Shown here piece after piece: positions 1 to 8,913 of a stretch of 64,000 nucleotides of DNA. The stretch comes from Pseudomonas sp. UBA6562 (GTDB lineage: Bacteria > Pseudomonadota > Gammaproteobacteria > Pseudomonadales > Pseudomonadaceae): contig NZ_DJJS01000006.1 of assembly GCF_002434265.1 (NCBI RefSeq), positions 620,001-684,000 of the forward strand. The letters run 5' to 3'. Position numbers and translations under genes: made by a program. Each line of letters opens with the position of its first letter. The first letter of the stretch is position 1. The notes under the pieces are model-generated. The model searched no databases. It was not told where the DNA came from and saw only the letters and a program-made list of their open reading frames with translations.

Positions 1-131
1 TGGGTTGAGTCAGTGCGGCATGGTAGCGGAAGGCGGGCCTGCCGCTCCAGCCTGGGGGGAAATGTGTCGGCGTGCGAGATGGTCGGCGGGCGGCAGGCTG
101 GGTAGAGTGGCGCAAACCCTGGAGGCGACCC

Positions 132-911
132 ATGTGCCTGATCGTATTCGCCTGGCGGCCGGGCCATGCCCTACCGTTGATCGTGGCGGCCAACCGCGAC
201 GAATTCTACGCCCGCCCTACCCAACCGCTGGCCGCCTGGCGCGACGCGCCGGGGGTGTACGCCGGGCGCGACCTGCAAGCCGGCGGCAGTTGGCTGGGCG
301 TGGGGCCCGGTGGCCGCTTCGCCGCGCTGACCAACATCCGCGACCCTGACCAGCCTCCCGGGCTGCGCTCGCGGGGCGAACTGGTGGCGGGCTTTCTGCG
401 TGGCCATGACCCGGTGCCCAACGCCCTGGCGCGGTCGGCCGAACAGCACCGTGAATATGCGGGGTTCAACCTGCTACTGGGCGATGGGCAGCATCTGGGC
501 TACCTCAACGCGCAGCAGGCGCAGCCGCAACTATTGGAACCGGGCGTATATGGCCTGTCCAACGCGCGCCTGGACACGCCCTGGCCCAAGCTGACCAAAG
601 CGCGCGAACGTTTACGCGCTCAACTGCACGCCCCCGACCCGGCGCAACTACTGGCGCTGCTGGCGGACGCGCGGGTGGCGAGCGACGGGGAATTGCCGGA
701 AACGGGCGTGGGGTTGGACACCGAGCGCCTGCTGTCGAGCGTGTTCATCGCCAGCGCGCATTACGGCACCCGCGCCAGCACCGTGCTGATCGTCGACGCG
801 CAGGGCAACCGGCGCATGGTCGAGCGCAGTTTCGGGCCTTGTGGCGGGCATTTGGGGGATGTCGTATTGGAGCTGGGCGGGGGCTTGAGTTTGGCTGGGC
901 GCAGCGACTAA
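132..911 (+). CDS. NRDE family protein (DUF833/TANGO2-like)
   Basis: 259 aa. The family-defining Asn-Arg-Asp-Glu motif is at residues 21-24, and the protein begins Met-Cys, so Cys2 would be the N-terminal residue after Met removal, as in Ntn-hydrolase-like folds. The start at 132 is chosen over an upstream in-frame ATG at 72 because GGAGG (121-125) sits just before it and homologues begin MCLIV. The family is widespread (TANGO2 in animals) but its biochemical role is not settled; heme or acyl-CoA handling has been proposed. No signal peptide or membrane segment is visible, so it should be cytoplasmic. It is a single gene, convergent with ptsP across a REP element. Confidence 0.85.
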   Translation: MCLIVFAWRPGHALPLIVAANRDEFYARPTQPLAAWRDAPGVYAGRDLQAGGSWLGVGPGGRFAALTNIRDPDQPPGLRSRGELVAGFLRGHDPVPNALARSAEQHREYAGFNLLLGDGQHLGYLNAQQAQPQLLEPGVYGLSNARLDTPWPKLTKARERLRAQLHAPDPAQLLALLADARVASDGELPETGVGLDTERLLSSVFIASAHYGTRASTVLIVDAQGNRRMVERSFGPCGGHLGDVVLELGGGLSLAGRSD

Positions 912-960
912 GACGCTCTGCGTCACGGTGCCTATCAGTTAAACCGAGGCAGCGTTGATT

Positions 961-1002
961 GGGGCTGCTTTGCAGCCCATCGCGGCTGAAGCCGCTCCCA
1001 CA
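961..1002 (+). repeat. REP element
   Basis: Intergenic repeat made of two small hairpins, one around ggggctgctttgcagccc and one around gcggctgaagccgc, ending in gctcccaca. The same layout recurs at 19398-19439 and, inverted, at 19635-19677. It lies between the convergent NRDE gene and ptsP, a usual place for Pseudomonas REP sequences. Confidence 0.75.
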
Positions 1003-1092
1003 CTCTGTTGGGGCGGCCCAGCGGCCCCGACTGCTTGTTTGACCGGCATTAGCCTGCGCCCAACCTTCTGACCGGCGATCGATAGGGGGCGC

Positions 1093-3372
1093 CTACAGCG
1101 GCGTCTTCGCCCCCGGCCCGATCATGCGTGACAGGCCCAGGTTCTTCAGCGCCAGTTGCAAGGCGCTGTGGGTCAGCTGCGGGTTGTCGTGGCTCATGGC
1201 GTCGGCCAGCAGTTCGCGGGCCTTTTCCAGGCTGACCTGGCGCAGCATCCACTTCACCTTGGGCAGGTTGGTGGCGTTCATCGACAGGCTGTCGAAGCCC
1301 ATGGCCATGAGCAGGATGGCCGCCGCCGGGTCGCCCGCCATCTCGCCGCAGATGCTCACCGGGCGGCCTTCGCCGTGGGCGTCGCGCACCACCGTCTGCA
1401 AGGCCTGCAACACCGCCGGGTGCAGGTAGTCGTAGAGGTCGGCGACGCGCGGGTTGTTGCGGTCCACCGCCAGCAGGTACTGGGTCAGATCGTTGGAACC
1501 GACCGAGAGGAAATCGACCTGGCGCGCCAGCTCGCGGGTCTGGTACACGGCGGCCGGAATCTCGACCATCACGCCTACCGGCGGCATCGGCACGTCGGTG
1601 CCTTCGTCGCGCACCTCGCCCCAAGCCCTGTGGATAAGGTGCAGCGCCTCTTCCAGCTCGTGGATGCCGGAGATCATCGGCAGCAGGATGCGCAGGTTGT
1701 TCAGGCCTTCGCTGGCCTTGAGCATGGCGCGGGTCTGCACCAGGAAGATTTCCGGGTGGTCGAGGGTGACGCGGATGCCGCGCCAGCCGAGGAAGGGGTT
1801 CTCTTCCTTGATGGGGAAGTACGACAGCGCCTTGTCACCGCCGATGTCGAGGGTGCGCATGGTCACCGGCAGCGGGTGGAAGGCCTGCAGCTGCTCGCGG
1901 TAGATCGCCAGTTGCTCCTTCTCGCTGGGGAAGCGCTGGTTGATCATGAACGGCACTTCGGTGCGGTACAGCCCCACCCCTTCGGCGCCGCGCTGCTGGG
2001 CGCGGGCCACGTCGGCCAGCAGGCCGGTGTTGACCCACAGCGGCATGCGGTGGCCGTCAGGGGTCACGCAGGGCAGTTCGCGCAGGGCGTCGAGGCCCTG
2101 GGCCAGTTGCCGCTCCTCCTCCACCACCTCGCTGTACTGCTTGCGCAGCACTTCGCTGGGGTTGGTGAAGACTTCGCCCTTGTAGCCGTCGACGATCAGC
2201 TCGATGCCGTCGACCTTCGAGTACGGCAGGTCGACCAGGCCCATGACCGTTGGGATGCCCATGGCCCGCGCCAGGATCGCCACATGGGAGTTGCCCGAGC
2301 CCAGCACCGACACCAGCCCGACCAGCTTGCCCTCGGGCACCTCGCCGAGCATGGCCGGGGTCAGCTCCTCGCTGACCAGGATGGTGTTGTCGGCGTACAC
2401 CAGCGACAGCGAACGCGCCTCCTGCAGATAGGCCAGCAGGCGTCGACCGAGGTCCTTGACGTCGGAGGCGCGCTCGCGCAGGTAGTCGTCGTCCATCAGT
2501 TCGAAGCGGTTGACGTGCTCGGTGACCACCTGGCGCAGCGCGCCCTGGGCCCACTGCCCTGACTTGATGACGGCGACCACTTCGCCGCCGAGGGCGGCGT
2601 CTTCGAGCATCATCAGGTACACGTCGAACAGCGCCCGCTCTTCGGGGCGCAACTGGGTGGCGAGCTTGGCCGAGAGCTTGCGCATGTCGGCGCGCACACC
2701 TTCGAGCGCGTTGCTGAACAGGGCCAGCTCGGCGTCGATGTCTTCGACGGTTTTGTCCGGCACGACGTCCAGGTCCGCTGGCGGCAGCATCACCACAGCG
2801 CGGCCGACCGCGGCACCGGGCGAGCCCGGCACGCCGACGAAGCGCGCTTCCTGGATGCCCTTGCCCTGGCGCCCCAGGCCGCGGATCGAACCGGTGGCCT
2901 CGGCATGGGCGATGACCCCGGCCAGTTGCGCGCTCATGGTGACCAGGAAGGCCTCTTCGCCCTCGTCGAACTGGCGGCGCTCCTTCTGCTGGATGACCAG
3001 CACGCCGACCACCCGGCGATGGTGGATGATCGGCGTACCGAGGAAGGAGGCGAAACGCTCTTCGCCGGTTTCGGCGAAATAGCGGTAGCGCGGATGTGCG
3101 GCGGCGTCTTCGAGGTTGAGCGGCTCCTCGCGGGTGCCGACCAGGCCGACCAGGCCCTCGTTGGGCGCCATGCTGACCTTGCCGATGGAGCGCTTGTTCA
3201 GGCCCTCGGTGGCCATCAGCACGAAACGGTTGCTATCCGGGTCGAGCAGGTACACCGAGCAGACCTGGCTGGCCATGGCTTCCTTGACGCGCAAGACGAT
3301 GATACCCAGCGCCGTCTTGAGATCTTTGGCGGAGTTCACTTCCTGGACGATCTTGCGCAGCGTATTGAGCAT
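1093..3372 (-). CDS. ptsP: Phosphoenolpyruvate-protein phosphotransferase PtsP (EI-Ntr)
   Basis: 759 aa, the normal length. An N-terminal GAF domain (about residues 15-160) is followed by the PEP-utilising enzyme N-terminal domain, the swivelling phosphohistidine domain with GSGNSHVAILARAMGIP (phospho-accepting His363), and a C-terminal TIM barrel with the PEP site including the ICGEMAG motif. It takes phosphate from PEP and starts the nitrogen PTS chain (EI-Ntr to NPr to EIIA-Ntr), a cytoplasmic regulatory relay rather than a sugar transporter; the GAF domain senses nitrogen status in the family. It lies 22 bp downstream of rppH on the same strand, the usual gammaproteobacterial order, so the two are probably co-transcribed. 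Confidence 0.97.
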   Translation of the reverse strand: MLNTLRKIVQEVNSAKDLKTALGIIVLRVKEAMASQVCSVYLLDPDSNRFVLMATEGLNKRSIGKVSMAPNEGLVGLVGTREEPLNLEDAAAHPRYRYFAETGEERFASFLGTPIIHHRRVVGVLVIQQKERRQFDEGEEAFLVTMSAQLAGVIAHAEATGSIRGLGRQGKGIQEARFVGVPGSPGAAVGRAVVMLPPADLDVVPDKTVEDIDAELALFSNALEGVRADMRKLSAKLATQLRPEERALFDVYLMMLEDAALGGEVVAVIKSGQWAQGALRQVVTEHVNRFELMDDDYLRERASDVKDLGRRLLAYLQEARSLSLVYADNTILVSEELTPAMLGEVPEGKLVGLVSVLGSGNSHVAILARAMGIPTVMGLVDLPYSKVDGIELIVDGYKGEVFTNPSEVLRKQYSEVVEEERQLAQGLDALRELPCVTPDGHRMPLWVNTGLLADVARAQQRGAEGVGLYRTEVPFMINQRFPSEKEQLAIYREQLQAFHPLPVTMRTLDIGGDKALSYFPIKEENPFLGWRGIRVTLDHPEIFLVQTRAMLKASEGLNNLRILLPMISGIHELEEALHLIHRAWGEVRDEGTDVPMPPVGVMVEIPAAVYQTRELARQVDFLSVGSNDLTQYLLAVDRNNPRVADLYDYLHPAVLQALQTVVRDAHGEGRPVSICGEMAGDPAAAILLMAMGFDSLSMNATNLPKVKWMLRQVSLEKARELLADAMSHDNPQLTHSALQLALKNLGLSRMIGPGAKTPL

Positions 3373-3394
3373 GGCTCGGGGTCGGACTCCGTGG

Positions 3395-3874
3395 TCAGTC
3401 GCGCATCAGCAAGCGCGGGGCAAGCTCTTTTAACGCGCGGCGGTAGACCTCGCGCTTGAATGTCACCACCTGGCCCAGCGGATACCAGTAGCTGACCCAG
3501 CGCCAGCCGTCGAACTCCGGTTTTCCGGTCAGGTCCATGCGCACCCGCTGCTCGTTGGTGACCAAGCGCAGCAGGAACCATTTCTGCTTCTGGCCGATGC
3601 ACAGCGGTTGGCTGTGGGTCCGCACCAGACGTTGCGGTAGACGATAACGCAGCCAGCCGCGCGTGCAGGCAAGGATTTCCACGTCATCACGGTCCAGGCC
3701 GACTTCTTCATTCAGCTCGCGGTACAGGGCATCTTCCGGCGTTTCGTCAGGGTTGATGCCGCCCTGAGGAAATTGCCAGGCATCCTGGTTGATCCGCCGA
3801 GCCCATAACACCTGTCCGACATCATTCGTAAGAATGATCCCGACATTGGGACGAAAACCATCCGGGTCGATCAC
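3395..3874 (-). CDS. rppH: RNA pyrophosphohydrolase RppH
   Basis: 159 aa Nudix hydrolase. It removes pyrophosphate from the 5' triphosphate of mRNA and so opens transcripts to RNase E decay. The Nudix box occupies residues 38-60, with Glu44, Arg52-Glu53 and Glu56-Glu57. The start is a GTG at 3874 (protein MIDPDGFRPNVG...), which matches the conserved N terminus of the family; the same frame stays open upstream to 4042, but that extension is basic, low-complexity and not family-like. It is followed by ptsP. Confidence 0.95.
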   Translation of the reverse strand: MIDPDGFRPNVGIILTNDVGQVLWARRINQDAWQFPQGGINPDETPEDALYRELNEEVGLDRDDVEILACTRGWLRYRLPQRLVRTHSQPLCIGQKQKWFLLRLVTNEQRVRMDLTGKPEFDGWRWVSYWYPLGQVVTFKREVYRRALKELAPRLLMRD

Positions 3875-4079
3875 GGCCGCAACCTCGAAAACGCATGTCG
3901 CCGCATTGTTCCACAAAGCTTGCGAGCGCAGCAACGCGCCCGCTGCGCTTATCTGCGGCAAGCTCGATGGCAAGCGATTGGAGGCCTGTGCGCCGGCTTG
4001 CGCGCGTCGGGCGGCAACCCGTCGAGCGGGGCTGCGGTACATCTATAGCCCCTGACGATGAACGCCCGATGACAACGCC

Positions 4080-4484
4080 TCAGAGCGGCTTGATGCCCAT
4101 CAGTGCGGCGATGCCCAATAGGCAGGCGCCGCCGAAGACGGCCAGCGCCACGGTCAGGCGCGACCGGCGGGCTTGGACGCGGCGCAGACGCAGCACGAGC
4201 CAGGCCAAGGCGACCAGGGCCAGGCCATAGAGCACGCTGGAAGCCAGCAACCAGGTCTGCCCCAGTGGCCAGCCGATCAAGTGCACCAGCCACCAGCCGC
4301 TGACCGGCAGGCTGAGCAGGCACAGCCCCATCCCCAAGCCTGCCCACCACTGCGGCCTGCGCAGTGCCGGGGCGGGTGCCGGCACAGGGACGCGCCAGGC
4401 CCACACCGCCAGGCCCAAGGCGATGCCCAGGGTCAGCAGCGCGGCCAGCAAGTGCAGGGCCTTGATCGTGCTCAGGTGCTCCAT
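4080..4484 (-). CDS. DUF2269-type small integral membrane protein
   Basis: 134 aa with four predicted membrane segments (about residues 9-29, 47-66, 75-96 and 108-130), joined by short loops containing a Pro/Ala-rich stretch and an Arg-rich stretch. It resembles the DUF2269 family of predicted membrane proteins, whose function is unknown to me. His11 in the first segment is a possible ligand. It starts 14 bp after the ilvA stop and reads the same way, so it is probably the second gene of an ilvA operon, though nothing in it suggests a role in isoleucine synthesis. Confidence 0.75.
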   Translation of the reverse strand: MEHLSTIKALHLLAALLTLGIALGLAVWAWRVPVPAPAPALRRPQWWAGLGMGLCLLSLPVSGWWLVHLIGWPLGQTWLLASSVLYGLALVALAWLVLRLRRVQARRSRLTVALAVFGGACLLGIAALMGIKPL

Positions 4485-4498
4485 GGCAAGCCCGCCCT

Positions 4499-6013
4499 CT
4501 AGCCCAGGAACAGCCGGTAGGCCGGGTTGTCGGTCTCGTCCCAGTACGGGTAGCCGATCTTGGCCAGCGCCGCAGGCACCAGGTGGCGCTCGTCTTCGGG
4601 CACCTGCAGGCCGGCGACCACCCGGCCGTCGGCCGCGCCATGGTTGCGGTAGTGGAACATGGAAATGTTCCAGCGCCCGCCCAGTTTGGTGAGGAAGTTG
4701 AACAGCGCGCCCGGCCGCTCGGGGAATTCGAAGCGCAGCACGATTTCATCGTGGGCCTTGGCCGAATGCCCGCCGACCATATGGCGGATGTGCAGCTTGG
4801 CCAGTTCGTTGTCGGTCAGGTCGGTGACCGGGAAGCCCTGGTCGCGCAGGTGCTGAACCAGCGCCGCACGGGGGTCGGTGTCGGGATGGGTCTGCACGCC
4901 GACGAAGATGTGCGCCTCGTCCGCGGTGTGCTTGCGGTAGTTGAACTCGGTGATCTGGCGTTTGCCGACCGCCTCGCAGAACGCCCTGAAGCTGCCCGGC
5001 CGTTCGGGAATGGTGACGGCGATGATCGCCTCGCGCTTCTCGCCCAGCTCGGCGCGTTCGGCCACGTGGCGCAAGCGGTCGAAGTTGACGTTGGCGCCCG
5101 AATCGATGGCCACGAAGGTGTGGCCGGTGAGGCCCATGGTCTCGACGTACTTCTTGATCCCTGCCACGCCCAAGGCGCCGGCGGGTTCGGTGATCGAGCG
5201 GGTATCGTCGTAGATGTCCTTGATCGCCGCACAGATCTCGTCGGTGCTCACCGTCAGCACTTCGTCGACGTGCAGCCGGCAGATGTCGAAGGTGTGTTGG
5301 CCGATCTGCGCCACTGCCACGCCGTCGGCGAACAGCCCCACCTGCGGCAGCACCACGCGCTCGCCGGCGGCCATGGCCGCTTGCAGGCAGTTGGAGTCGT
5401 CCGGCTCGACGCCAATGATCTTGATCTCCGGGCGCAGGTACTTCACGTACGCGGCGATGCCGGCGATCAGCCCGCCGCCGCCGACCGGCACGAAGATCGC
5501 ATCGAGCCGGCCCGGGTGTTGGCGCAGGATTTCCATGGCCACGGTGCCCTGCCCGGCGATGGTGTGCGGGTCGTCGTAGGGATGGATGTAGACGAAGCCC
5601 TTTTCTTCGACCAGTTTCAGCGAGAAGGCCAGCGCCTCGGGAAACGAGTCGCCGTGCAGCACGACTTTGCCGCCGCGCGAGCGCACGCCTTCGATCTTGA
5701 TCTCCGGGGTGGTCTTGGGCATGACGATGGTGGCTTTGATGCCCAGCTCGCGCGCCGCCAGGGCCAGGCCTTGGGCATGGTTGCCGGCCGAAGCTGTGAC
5801 CACGCCACGCGCCAGTTCTTCGGGGGCCAGCTGCGCCAGCTTGTTGTAGGCGCCGCGAATCTTGAAGGAGAACACCGGCTGCAAGTCTTCGCGCTTGAGC
5901 AGAATCTGGTTGCCCAAGCGGCGGCTGAGCTGCCCGGCGCTGTGCAGCGGGGTTTCGACCGCAACGTCGTAGACGCGCGAGGTGAGGATCTTCTTGACGT
6001 ACTGTTCGAGCAT
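4499..6013 (-). CDS. ilvA: Threonine ammonia-lyase, biosynthetic
   Basis: 504 aa, full length for the long, isoleucine-regulated form. It deaminates threonine to 2-oxobutanoate, the first step to isoleucine. PLP domain: Lys51 in SFKIRGAYN forms the Schiff base, followed by the SAGNHAQG motif and a glycine-rich phosphate loop (VPVGGGG). Two C-terminal ACT-like regulatory domains follow (about residues 330-410 and 420-504), the part that binds isoleucine and valine in characterised enzymes. It is divergent from rpiA across a 133-bp gap, and the DUF2269 gene follows 14 bp downstream. Confidence 0.97.
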   Translation of the reverse strand: MLEQYVKKILTSRVYDVAVETPLHSAGQLSRRLGNQILLKREDLQPVFSFKIRGAYNKLAQLAPEELARGVVTASAGNHAQGLALAARELGIKATIVMPKTTPEIKIEGVRSRGGKVVLHGDSFPEALAFSLKLVEEKGFVYIHPYDDPHTIAGQGTVAMEILRQHPGRLDAIFVPVGGGGLIAGIAAYVKYLRPEIKIIGVEPDDSNCLQAAMAAGERVVLPQVGLFADGVAVAQIGQHTFDICRLHVDEVLTVSTDEICAAIKDIYDDTRSITEPAGALGVAGIKKYVETMGLTGHTFVAIDSGANVNFDRLRHVAERAELGEKREAIIAVTIPERPGSFRAFCEAVGKRQITEFNYRKHTADEAHIFVGVQTHPDTDPRAALVQHLRDQGFPVTDLTDNELAKLHIRHMVGGHSAKAHDEIVLRFEFPERPGALFNFLTKLGGRWNISMFHYRNHGAADGRVVAGLQVPEDERHLVPAALAKIGYPYWDETDNPAYRLFLG

Positions 6014-6100
6014 CGGGGAAGCACACTGGTCGGCGGGGCGGGGCCTAGGAGTCTACCGCAGCGTCCTGTCGGGCGACCACAGCAACGGTCGGCAAGTCGT

Positions 6101-6106
6101 TATACT
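6101..6106 (+). promoter_or_regulatory. Probable -10 box of the rpiA promoter
   Basis: TATACT 41 bp before the rpiA start in the ilvA-rpiA divergent gap. I see no convincing -35 at the expected spacing, so this is a weak sigma-70 call made on position and base composition. Confidence 0.4.
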
Positions 6107-6146
6107 GCCGGCCTTCGAACCCACCCCCGCCCCTCACGGAGCCCGC

Positions 6147-6821
6147 ATGACCCAGGACCAACTCAAACAGGCCGTCGCCCAGGCCGCCGTCGACCTCATC
6201 CTGCCCAAACTGGACGCGCGCAGCGTAGTCGGTGTCGGCACCGGTTCCACGGCCAACTTCTTCATCGATGCCCTGGCTCAGCACAAGACCGCCTTCGACG
6301 GCGCCGTGGCCAGCTCCGAAGCCACCGCCGTGCGCCTGAAGAACCATGGCATCCCGGTGTACGAGCTCAACAGCGTCGATGCCCTGGAGTTCTACGTCGA
6401 CGGCGCCGACGAGAGCGACCGGCACCTGAACCTGATCAAGGGCGGTGGCGCGGCCCTGACCCGCGAGAAGATCGTCGCCGCTGTGGCGCGCACCTTCGTC
6501 TGCATTGCCGACGCCAGCAAGCTGGTGCCGGTACTGGGCGCCTTCCCGCTGCCGGTCGAAGTCATTCCCATGGCTCGCAGCCATGTGGCGCGCGAGCTGG
6601 TCAAGCTGGGCGGCGACCCGGTCTACCGCGAAGGCGTGGTGACCGACAACGGCAACCTGATCCTCGATGTGCACAACTTCGAGATCACCGACCCGCGCCT
6701 GCTGGAAACCCAGATCAACGCCATCGTCGGCGTCGTCACCAACGGCCTGTTCGCTGCCCGCCCGGCCGATGTGCTGCTGCTCGGCACCGAGCACGGCGTG
6801 CAGACCCTCAAGGCCGAGTAA
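6147..6821 (+). CDS. rpiA: Ribose-5-phosphate isomerase A
   Basis: 224 aa, the usual length. It interconverts ribose 5-phosphate and ribulose 5-phosphate in the pentose phosphate pathway. Motifs in order: GTGST phosphate loop (31-35), DGADE (85-89) and KGGGAALTREK (98-108), with Glu107 matching the catalytic glutamate of the E. coli enzyme. The start at 6147 gives MTQDQLKQAV, the family N terminus; an upstream in-frame ATG at 5982 lies inside ilvA and is rejected. Convergent with the SdiA-regulated-family gene, 21 bp away. Confidence 0.97.
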   Translation: MTQDQLKQAVAQAAVDLILPKLDARSVVGVGTGSTANFFIDALAQHKTAFDGAVASSEATAVRLKNHGIPVYELNSVDALEFYVDGADESDRHLNLIKGGGAALTREKIVAAVARTFVCIADASKLVPVLGAFPLPVEVIPMARSHVARELVKLGGDPVYREGVVTDNGNLILDVHNFEITDPRLLETQINAIVGVVTNGLFAARPADVLLLGTEHGVQTLKAE

Positions 6822-6842
6822 GCCCGACGTTTCGAGCCGCGC

Positions 6843-7754
6843 TCAGTCCGCCTGCGGCTCGAACACGTAGAACAGGTTGGGCTCGCTGACCAGGTAGATC
6901 GTCCCCGCCGCATCCATCGCCAGGCCTTCTGCCTGCGGCACGGTGCGTTTCAAGCCGTTATAGCCCTTGCGCAGCGACAGCGTGCTGAGCGGCTTTCCTT
7001 CGACGCTCAGCTCCAGCACCAGACGCGACTCGTCCGACAGCGCCAACAAGTGGCCGCTGCGCTCGTCGAACTGCAAGCTCGACAGGTCGCGCACGAACAG
7101 CCGCGAATCGCGCTCGCGGTCCTGCACCACGTGCACCGCGTAAGGCTGCTCAGGGTTCTGGTTGGGGAAGCCGCGCACCTCGTAGATCACCATCGGGTCG
7201 CGTTCCTTGGCCACGAACAGGCGCTTGCCCAGCGAATCGTAGGCCAGGCCTTCGAAACCTTTATTGCCGTTGAGGCCGATGCCCAGGGTCAGTTGTTCGG
7301 CGTTGGCGGCGTCGAGCGTGGTGGTGTGCGCGTCCAGATGCACCAGGATCAGCCGCTGCTGGCGCTCGTCGGTGATGACGAAACGGTCGGGGCCGACGTA
7401 CTCGACCGCTTCCGGGTCGCCGAAGCCGACCAATGCCACGCGCCGCAGGATGCGGCCGTCGAGCGACAATTCGATGAGCTCGGAGCGGGCATTGGTGACG
7501 GTGAAGAGGGTCTTGCGCTCGGGGTCGTAGGTCAACGCCGAGACGTCGTCTTCCAGACCTTCGATGGGCTGCGCCTGGACCGTGGCGCGGTAGCGCTGCA
7601 GGGCGATGCCTTCCGGGGCCGGCTGCCACCAGGTCTTGACGTTGAACCAGCCACGCTCGAACAGGCGGAACTCCTGGGCGGCCGCGCCCAACCCCAGCAG
7701 CAGGCACAGCCCGACGACCGACAACAGCACAGGCAAACAGAAAAAACGACGCAT
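6843..7754 (-). CDS. SdiA-regulated domain protein, copy 2 (YjiK-like)
   Basis: 303 aa. An N-terminal hydrophobic segment (residues 1-27) looks like a signal anchor or signal peptide, followed by a beta-rich domain typical of the SdiA-regulated/YjiK family, predicted to form a beta-propeller in the periplasm. The function is unknown. It is a clear paralogue of the next gene upstream (7846-8775): both share the pattern EGLEDDVSALTYDPERKTLF / EGIGDDEASDLAFNPTTRTLF and end with a near-identical YLVSEPNLFYVF / YMVSEPDLFYRF. Start at 7754 (MRRFFCLPVL); the frame is open for another 13 codons upstream. Confidence 0.8.
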   Translation of the reverse strand: MRRFFCLPVLLSVVGLCLLLGLGAAAQEFRLFERGWFNVKTWWQPAPEGIALQRYRATVQAQPIEGLEDDVSALTYDPERKTLFTVTNARSELIELSLDGRILRRVALVGFGDPEAVEYVGPDRFVITDERQQRLILVHLDAHTTTLDAANAEQLTLGIGLNGNKGFEGLAYDSLGKRLFVAKERDPMVIYEVRGFPNQNPEQPYAVHVVQDRERDSRLFVRDLSSLQFDERSGHLLALSDESRLVLELSVEGKPLSTLSLRKGYNGLKRTVPQAEGLAMDAAGTIYLVSEPNLFYVFEPQAD

Positions 7755-7845
7755 GAACGACGACTCGACGGAAAAGGTGACGAATCTAATCACGAACAGC
7801 TGAAGCAGGGCTTAAGTATTGCGTAGGAAAACTCAACAAAAGCGA

Positions 7846-8775
7846 TCAGTTCTTCTTGAAGCGGTAGAACAGATCCGGTTCGCTGACCATGTACAGCGTG
7901 CCCTCGTCGTCCATCGCCACGCCCTCGGCACGCGGGATGTGCGACGCCAAGCCGTTGAAGCCGCCCAGCAAGGTCATGAAACTGACCTGCTCGCCCTCTT
8001 CGTCCAGCTCCAGCAGCATGTGCGAGTCGGCCGACAGGGCCAGCAGATGCTGCGTACGCGGGTCCACCCCGACCGCCGACAGGTTGCGCAAATCCAGCTG
8101 GTCGCTGGGCAATGGGTATTTGGCCCCGCGCAATGGGCCGTGCCCGTCGGTGTCCCAGGCGTACAGCTGCGGCGGGCGTTCCTCGCCGATCACCAGGCGC
8201 TTGCGCTGGGCGTCCCAGGCGACGGCTTCGAAGCCTTTGTTGCCCTCGGGCGAGACGCCGAGGTCGTAGGCGGGGAAATTGGCACGGTCGAGCTCGCGGG
8301 TCTGCGCATCGACCTTGACCAGCACCAGGTCGTGCTGGCGCTCGTCGACGATGGCGAGCTGGCCGTTTTCCATCACCGCCACGCCTTCGGGGTTGCTCCA
8401 ACCAAGCAGGGGGATCTTGCGCAGCACGTCGCCGTCGAGGCTGAGCTCGACCAGGAACGGGTGCTTGCCCATCACCGAAAACAGCGTGCGCGTGGTGGGA
8501 TTGAAGGCCAGGTCCGAAGCTTCGTCGTCGCCAATGCCCTCGAGCACCTTGGCGTCGATGTCGGCCACGTAGTCGGGCAACCATACGCTCTCCTGACGCT
8601 CGGCCGAGCTTTGCAGGCTCTCCTGCATCCATAGCAGGGCGCGGTCGTCCCAGTGCATGGCCACGGCCAGGCCGGCGCCGAGCACGACCGTCACCGCCAG
8701 CCAGAACGGCCAACGGCGCCAGGGGGCGCGGCTGGGTTGGGACGGGGCATGCGGAAGGGAGGAAGCGCTGGGCAT
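7846..8775 (-). CDS. SdiA-regulated domain protein, copy 1 (YjiK-like)
   Basis: 309 aa. A cytoplasmic Pro/Arg-rich leader is followed by one membrane segment (about residues 20-39) and then the beta-rich SdiA-regulated domain outside, so it is probably membrane-anchored in the periplasm. Paralogue of the downstream gene, 91 bp away on the same strand, so the pair looks like a tandem duplication. Start at 8775 (MPSASSLPHA), chosen because the nine codons upstream are not family-like; the exact start is not certain. No enzymatic function can be assigned. Confidence 0.78.
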   Translation of the reverse strand: MPSASSLPHAPSQPSRAPWRRWPFWLAVTVVLGAGLAVAMHWDDRALLWMQESLQSSAERQESVWLPDYVADIDAKVLEGIGDDEASDLAFNPTTRTLFSVMGKHPFLVELSLDGDVLRKIPLLGWSNPEGVAVMENGQLAIVDERQHDLVLVKVDAQTRELDRANFPAYDLGVSPEGNKGFEAVAWDAQRKRLVIGEERPPQLYAWDTDGHGPLRGAKYPLPSDQLDLRNLSAVGVDPRTQHLLALSADSHMLLELDEEGEQVSFMTLLGGFNGLASHIPRAEGVAMDDEGTLYMVSEPDLFYRFKKN

Positions 8776-8913
8776 GGCTGCAATCACCTGAAACGTGCGC
8801 ACTCCTGCGAACGCGAAGGCCGTACGACGGCCCCCGCACTGCCATGGAGCGCCTGGGAAAGGACTCGGCGATTATCCACAACGATTGTGAAAAAAGGGTA
8901 AAGCGCTCTCGGC

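Noticed and set aside
5..349. 114-codon open frame at the left edge
   Set aside because: Overlaps the NRDE gene in another frame, no ribosome site, Arg-rich shadow composition.
4583..6889. 768-codon open frame on the plus strand opposite ilvA and through rpiA
   Set aside because: It is antisense to ilvA and out of frame with rpiA. Its composition (His/Arg/Ala-rich, no domains) is what GC-rich third positions produce in the opposite strand.
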